DNA of 7,593 bases. Origin: an uncultured Eubacteriales bacterium (lineage in GTDB: Bacteria > Bacillota_A > Clostridia > Christensenellales > Aristaeellaceae). The stretch is taken from contig OMRS01000325.1 of assembly GCA_900313545.1 (NCBI GenBank), forward strand, positions 1 to 7,593, in the 5' to 3' direction. Below the pieces are notes generated by a model. That model was not told the DNA's origin and searched no databases. It saw nothing but the letters and a program-made list of their open reading frames with translations. Of this stretch, positions 5,827 through 7,593 are shown piece by piece. How positions within the stretch are numbered: position 1 is the stretch's first letter; every line of letters starts with the position of its first letter. A program made the position numbers and the translations under genes.

Positions 5827-6525
5827 TCACTCCCTCCCCGAAGGCGGAGAGGAGCAGGCCTCCGTGATCATGCGCACGGACAGGCGCAGCTGAAAGGCGA
5901 GCACCAGCGAGCAGGTGAGCAGGTTGAGGAGCATCACCGGGATTTCGGACAGGCCCAGGGAGAGCAGGATGCCGTCCTGGGTCGTGTACAGGGAGGACAC
6001 GGCGACCACCAGGTTGAGCCGGTCCACCGCGTGCATGAGGGTGCTGCCGGCCCTGCGGTGAAGCACCGCAAAAAAGAGGCACAGCAGCAGGCGCAGCGCC
6101 GTGAAGAAGATCAGGAAGACCAGAACGGGCCCGGGAAGGGGGCCGGAGGGGCTGCGCAGCAGGCGCTGCATGGACATGACGGAAAAGACCATGCTGAAGG
6201 CCAGCATCAGGACGCCTGCGGCGAGGCAGGCGCGGCGCTCCCGCTGTGGGGTGGCCGCCTCCGGGACGCGGATCCCCCGGCGGATGGCGCCGGCCAGGAA
6301 CAGCCGGAGGATGCCCAGGGAAAAGTTGTACAGTCCCAGGGTCAGGAACCAGATGGGATTGCTGAAGCGGCTGGAGATCAGGCAGAACACCGTGAACAGC
6401 ATGCTGCCCGAGGCGCCCAGGACCAGGGCGGCGTCGGCGCGCTCATGCGCGGAGGACGAGAGGACCCGCGCGATCCTCGGATGCCGCAGGGCGAAGGCCT
6501 CACGGCGCGGGAGCAGATGTTTCAA
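5827..6525 (-). CDS. Six-helix integral membrane protein of unknown function
   Basis: A 232-residue protein dominated by hydrophobic segments at about 32-51, 55-78, 98-118, 131-155, 168-191 and 195-215, with basic residues at the cytoplasmic-looking ends. The pattern SNPIWFLTLGLYNFSLGILRL (about 55-75) and the segment near VSSLYTTQDG (177-185) recall an uncharacterised clostridial membrane protein family that I cannot name. No catalytic motif is visible. The start chosen is TTG at 6525-6523, with AAGGAGG (6537-6531) 5 nt upstream. The open frame continues to an upstream ATG at 6600, but that part lies inside the LRR gene, lacks a matching binding site and reads as low-complexity shadow sequence. 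The gene overlaps the last 26 nt of the LRR gene in another frame, so the two are translationally linked. It ends before the shared terminator. Confidence 0.82.
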   Translation of the reverse strand: MKHLLPRREAFALRHPRIARVLSSSAHERADAALVLGASGSMLFTVFCLISSRFSNPIWFLTLGLYNFSLGILRLFLAGAIRRGIRVPEAATPQRERRACLAAGVLMLAFSMVFSVMSMQRLLRSPSGPLPGPVLVFLIFFTALRLLLCLFFAVLHRRAGSTLMHAVDRLNLVVAVSSLYTTQDGILLSLGLSEIPVMLLNLLTCSLVLAFQLRLSVRMITEACSSPPSGRE

Positions 6526-7360
6526 GGGAGCCTCCTTGGGGCGCAGGGGTGAGGATGCGGACGCGGCTGCCCTCAAGGGCGCGGGGGTCCAGGTGCTCAA
6601 GGGATGCGGGCAGGGTGATCCCGGTCAGGGCGGTGCAGCCGGCAAAGGCCCGGCTGCCGATTTCCAGGAGCCCCTCGGGAAGGCGGAGGGAGGTCAGGCG
6701 GCACCCGGAAAAGGACAGTTCGCCCAGGGCGCGGATCCCCTCCGGGACGGCGGGGTCCGTTTCCTCAAGCCCCGCAGGGCAGCAGACGATCCGCCCGTCT
6801 GCAAGGTCTGCAAGCATCCCGGAGCGCACGCCGAAGCGCGGATGGTCCGCGGGAAGGGCAAAGTGGCGAAGCAGGGCGCAGCCGCGGAAGGGGTTGCCCT
6901 CCATCTCCTGCAGCGAGGCGGGGATGACGACATAGCGCAGCTGCGGGCACAGGGCATAGGCGTCCCGTCCAAGGGCGCGCAGGGAAGGGGGGAAGACCAC
7001 GGATTCAAGGAACGGGCACATCATGAAGGCCCTCTCCCCGATGGAGGTGATCCCGTTTCCCAGGATGATGCGGAAGGCGGTGCAGCCGGCAAAGGCCGAG
7101 GCTTCCACGGTATGGACGCTGTCGGGGAGGGTCACGGTCTGCAGGCGGGCCCCGCGGAAGGCGTTTTTCGCGATGACGCCCACGGGGTGCCCGTCAAGGG
7201 TCCCGGGGATGTCGATCTTGTCGGATTCTCCCCGGTAGCCGGTGAGGACGGCCTCCTCCCCTGAGAGGCGGTAGAGATAGTCCTCCGGGACATTCTCCCC
7301 CATGGCGGGGGCGCACAGGGTCAGCGCCGCGCAGAGCAGCAGGATAAACAGCGGTCTCAG
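6500..7360 (-). CDS. Secreted BspA-type leucine-rich-repeat protein (probable CTG start)
   Basis: The frame encodes about seven LRR_5-type repeats of roughly 22-23 residues, with the pattern AFxGCxxLxxIxLPxSLxxIGxx, beginning near residue 64. One long insert (HPRFGVRSGMLADLADG and onward) is typical of BspA-family proteins. These are cell-surface or secreted proteins; in some bacteria they act in adhesion. From the first ATG (7303) the protein would lack a leader. Extending the frame upstream reveals RPLFILLLCAALTLCAPA, a clear signal peptide, with CTG at 7360-7358 as its first codon and AGGAGGG 6 nt before it. No ATG, GTG or TTG is available in that stretch, so CTG initiation is inferred (286 residues). 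A sequencing error in the start codon is the main alternative. The start of a downstream membrane protein lies inside its 3' end. No anchor motif (LPxTG) or C-terminal helix is seen. Confidence 0.85.
   Translation of the reverse strand: MRPLFILLLCAALTLCAPAMGENVPEDYLYRLSGEEAVLTGYRGESDKIDIPGTLDGHPVGVIAKNAFRGARLQTVTLPDSVHTVEASAFAGCTAFRIILGNGITSIGERAFMMCPFLESVVFPPSLRALGRDAYALCPQLRYVVIPASLQEMEGNPFRGCALLRHFALPADHPRFGVRSGMLADLADGRIVCCPAGLEETDPAVPEGIRALGELSFSGCRLTSLRLPEGLLEIGSRAFAGCTALTGITLPASLEHLDPRALEGSRVRILTPAPQGGSLETSAPAP
6526..6537 (-). promoter_or_regulatory. Ribosome binding site supporting the TTG start of the membrane protein
   Basis: AAGGAGG (6537-6531) lies 5 nt before TTG AAA CAT, inside the 3' end of the LRR gene. 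It is the only strong site near the 5' part of this frame. Confidence 0.75.
6629..7097 (-). repeat. Pair of identical 22-bp direct repeats within the LRR gene
   Basis: The same 22 bases occur at 6629-6650 and 7076-7097, both encoding the AFAGCTA repeat core in the same frame, 447 bp apart (149 codons). Recombination between them would remove several LRR units without breaking the frame. Confidence 0.85.
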
Positions 7361-7373
7361 AAGGGTCCCTCCT
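7361..7373 (-). promoter_or_regulatory. Ribosome binding site supporting the CTG start of the LRR gene
   Basis: AGGAGGG (7373-7367) is followed by six bases and then CTG AGA CCG CTG, which opens the signal peptide. No equally good binding site precedes the ATG at 7303. This site decides the start. Confidence 0.7.
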
Positions 7374-7385
7374 CTTGTCGGTTTG

Positions 7386-7401
7386 CGGCCGGACGGCCGT
7401 C
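7386..7401. promoter_or_regulatory. GC-rich inverted repeats at the predicted transcription start of the LRR operon
   Basis: CGGCC-GGAC-GGCCG (7386-7399) can form a hairpin, and it overlaps a 10-bp palindrome GACGGCCGTC (7392-7401). Placed just downstream of the -10, this could be an operator or a 5' stabilising hairpin. In a GC-rich genome it may also be chance. Confidence 0.35.
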
Positions 7402-7404
7402 AGA

Positions 7405-7433
7405 AGTGTAGCATACCGGAGGGGGACGCGCAA
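7405..7433 (-). promoter_or_regulatory. Putative promoter of the LRR-membrane protein operon
   Basis: On the minus strand TACACT (7410-7405), preceded by TGC as an extended -10, is 17 bp from TTGCGC (7433-7428). The start would be near 7398, about 38 nt before the CTG codon. The -35 is weak (three of six). Confidence 0.6.
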
Positions 7434-7593
7434 TCGCTTCCGGCGCGGGGGCGCTCCGCTGCTTTCTCCCGGCGGCTGCTTCTCTCCTGCCGGAAACAGG
7501 AGCGAAAAACCCGGAATCCTCTGCCCGCGTGCCATCCGGCGGTGACGCTGCCTGACCGGAACCGGTTCCCCGGAAAAAGGAAAGCGGGGCCTC
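7434..7593. other. Intergenic stretch with no supportable gene
   Basis: No frame here has a convincing start or protein-like composition. A small hairpin (CTCCTG 7484-7489 with CAGGAG 7497-7502) and a 12-bp palindrome GGAACCGGTTCC (7558-7569) are present without a clear U-tract. The last bases, read on the minus strand as GCCCCGC followed by TTTCCTTTTT, could be the 3' arm and tail of a terminator for a gene beyond the right edge, but its other arm is outside the window. Confidence 0.4.

Noticed and set aside
6526..6600. Longer membrane protein starting at ATG 6600
   Set aside because: The extra 25 residues are shadow-like, lie within the LRR coding sequence, and lack a ribosome binding site, unlike the TTG at 6525.
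6101..7264. A 387-codon plus-strand open frame opposite the LRR and membrane protein genes
   Set aside because: The product is Arg/Gly-rich shadow sequence, while the opposite strand has repeated LRR motifs and membrane helices.
7410..7415. TATGCT as the -10 box of the LRR operon promoter
   Set aside because: It is only 12 bp from the best -35 candidate; TACACT five bases on gives a 17-bp spacer and a TGn extension.
7194..7535. A 113-codon minus-strand open frame spanning the LRR promoter
   Set aside because: It overlaps the LRR signal peptide and promoter in another frame, and its sequence is Pro/Arg-rich without motifs.

Overview
The window looks like a piece of a high-GC Bacillota chromosome, most likely Clostridia. 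The evidence is a glmS-type self-cleaving ribozyme, strong AAGGAGG-type ribosome binding sites, several TTG starts (and one probable CTG start), a small RelQ/YjbM-like alarmone synthetase, SH3b and BspA-type leucine-rich-repeat exported proteins, and clean hairpin-plus-U-tract terminators. There is no sign of a phage, insertion sequence, CRISPR array, tRNA or rRNA. The genus cannot be determined from the sequence alone.

Region 1 (1-1290, minus strand) is an amino-sugar operon. A promoter (TTGTCG-N17-TATAAT) at 1253-1281 makes a leader of about 240 nt, and that leader contains a complete glmS ribozyme (1047-1177). Downstream are a stand-alone left-handed beta-helix protein that keeps the active-site residues of the GlmU acetyltransferase half but has no uridylyltransferase domain, and then, one base after its stop, the first 111 codons of glmM. 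A glmS gene is not present in the window. The ribozyme therefore sits in front of other cell-wall precursor genes, or in front of an operon whose glmS lies past the left edge.

Region 2 (1362-4094, minus strand) is a three-gene signalling operon, transcribed in the order small alarmone synthetase, OmpR-type response regulator, membrane histidine kinase. It has a TGn-extended promoter at 4066-4094 and ends at a terminator (1362-1390) immediately after the kinase stop codon. A (p)ppGpp-type synthetase joined to a two-component system suggests a link between envelope sensing and alarmone production, but this rests on gene order only.

Region 3 (4106-5764, plus strand) is one exported protein gene, transcribed divergently from region 2 from a TTGACG-N17-TACAAT promoter. 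It has a signal peptide, three SH3b-like repeats, and a C-terminal domain with a DxDxDG calcium-binding-type loop. It ends at a strong 12-bp hairpin flanked by A6 and T6, which can also serve the convergent operon from the right.

Region 4 (5827-7433, minus strand) is a two-gene operon: a secreted BspA-type LRR protein, probably started at CTG, overlapping by 26 nt a six-helix membrane protein of unknown function that starts at TTG. A putative promoter lies at 7405-7433. The last 160 bases (7434-7593) hold no gene that I can support.

The most notable element is the glmS ribozyme with non-glmS genes immediately downstream. Most of the rest is ordinary clostridial signalling and envelope biology with some unusual translation starts.
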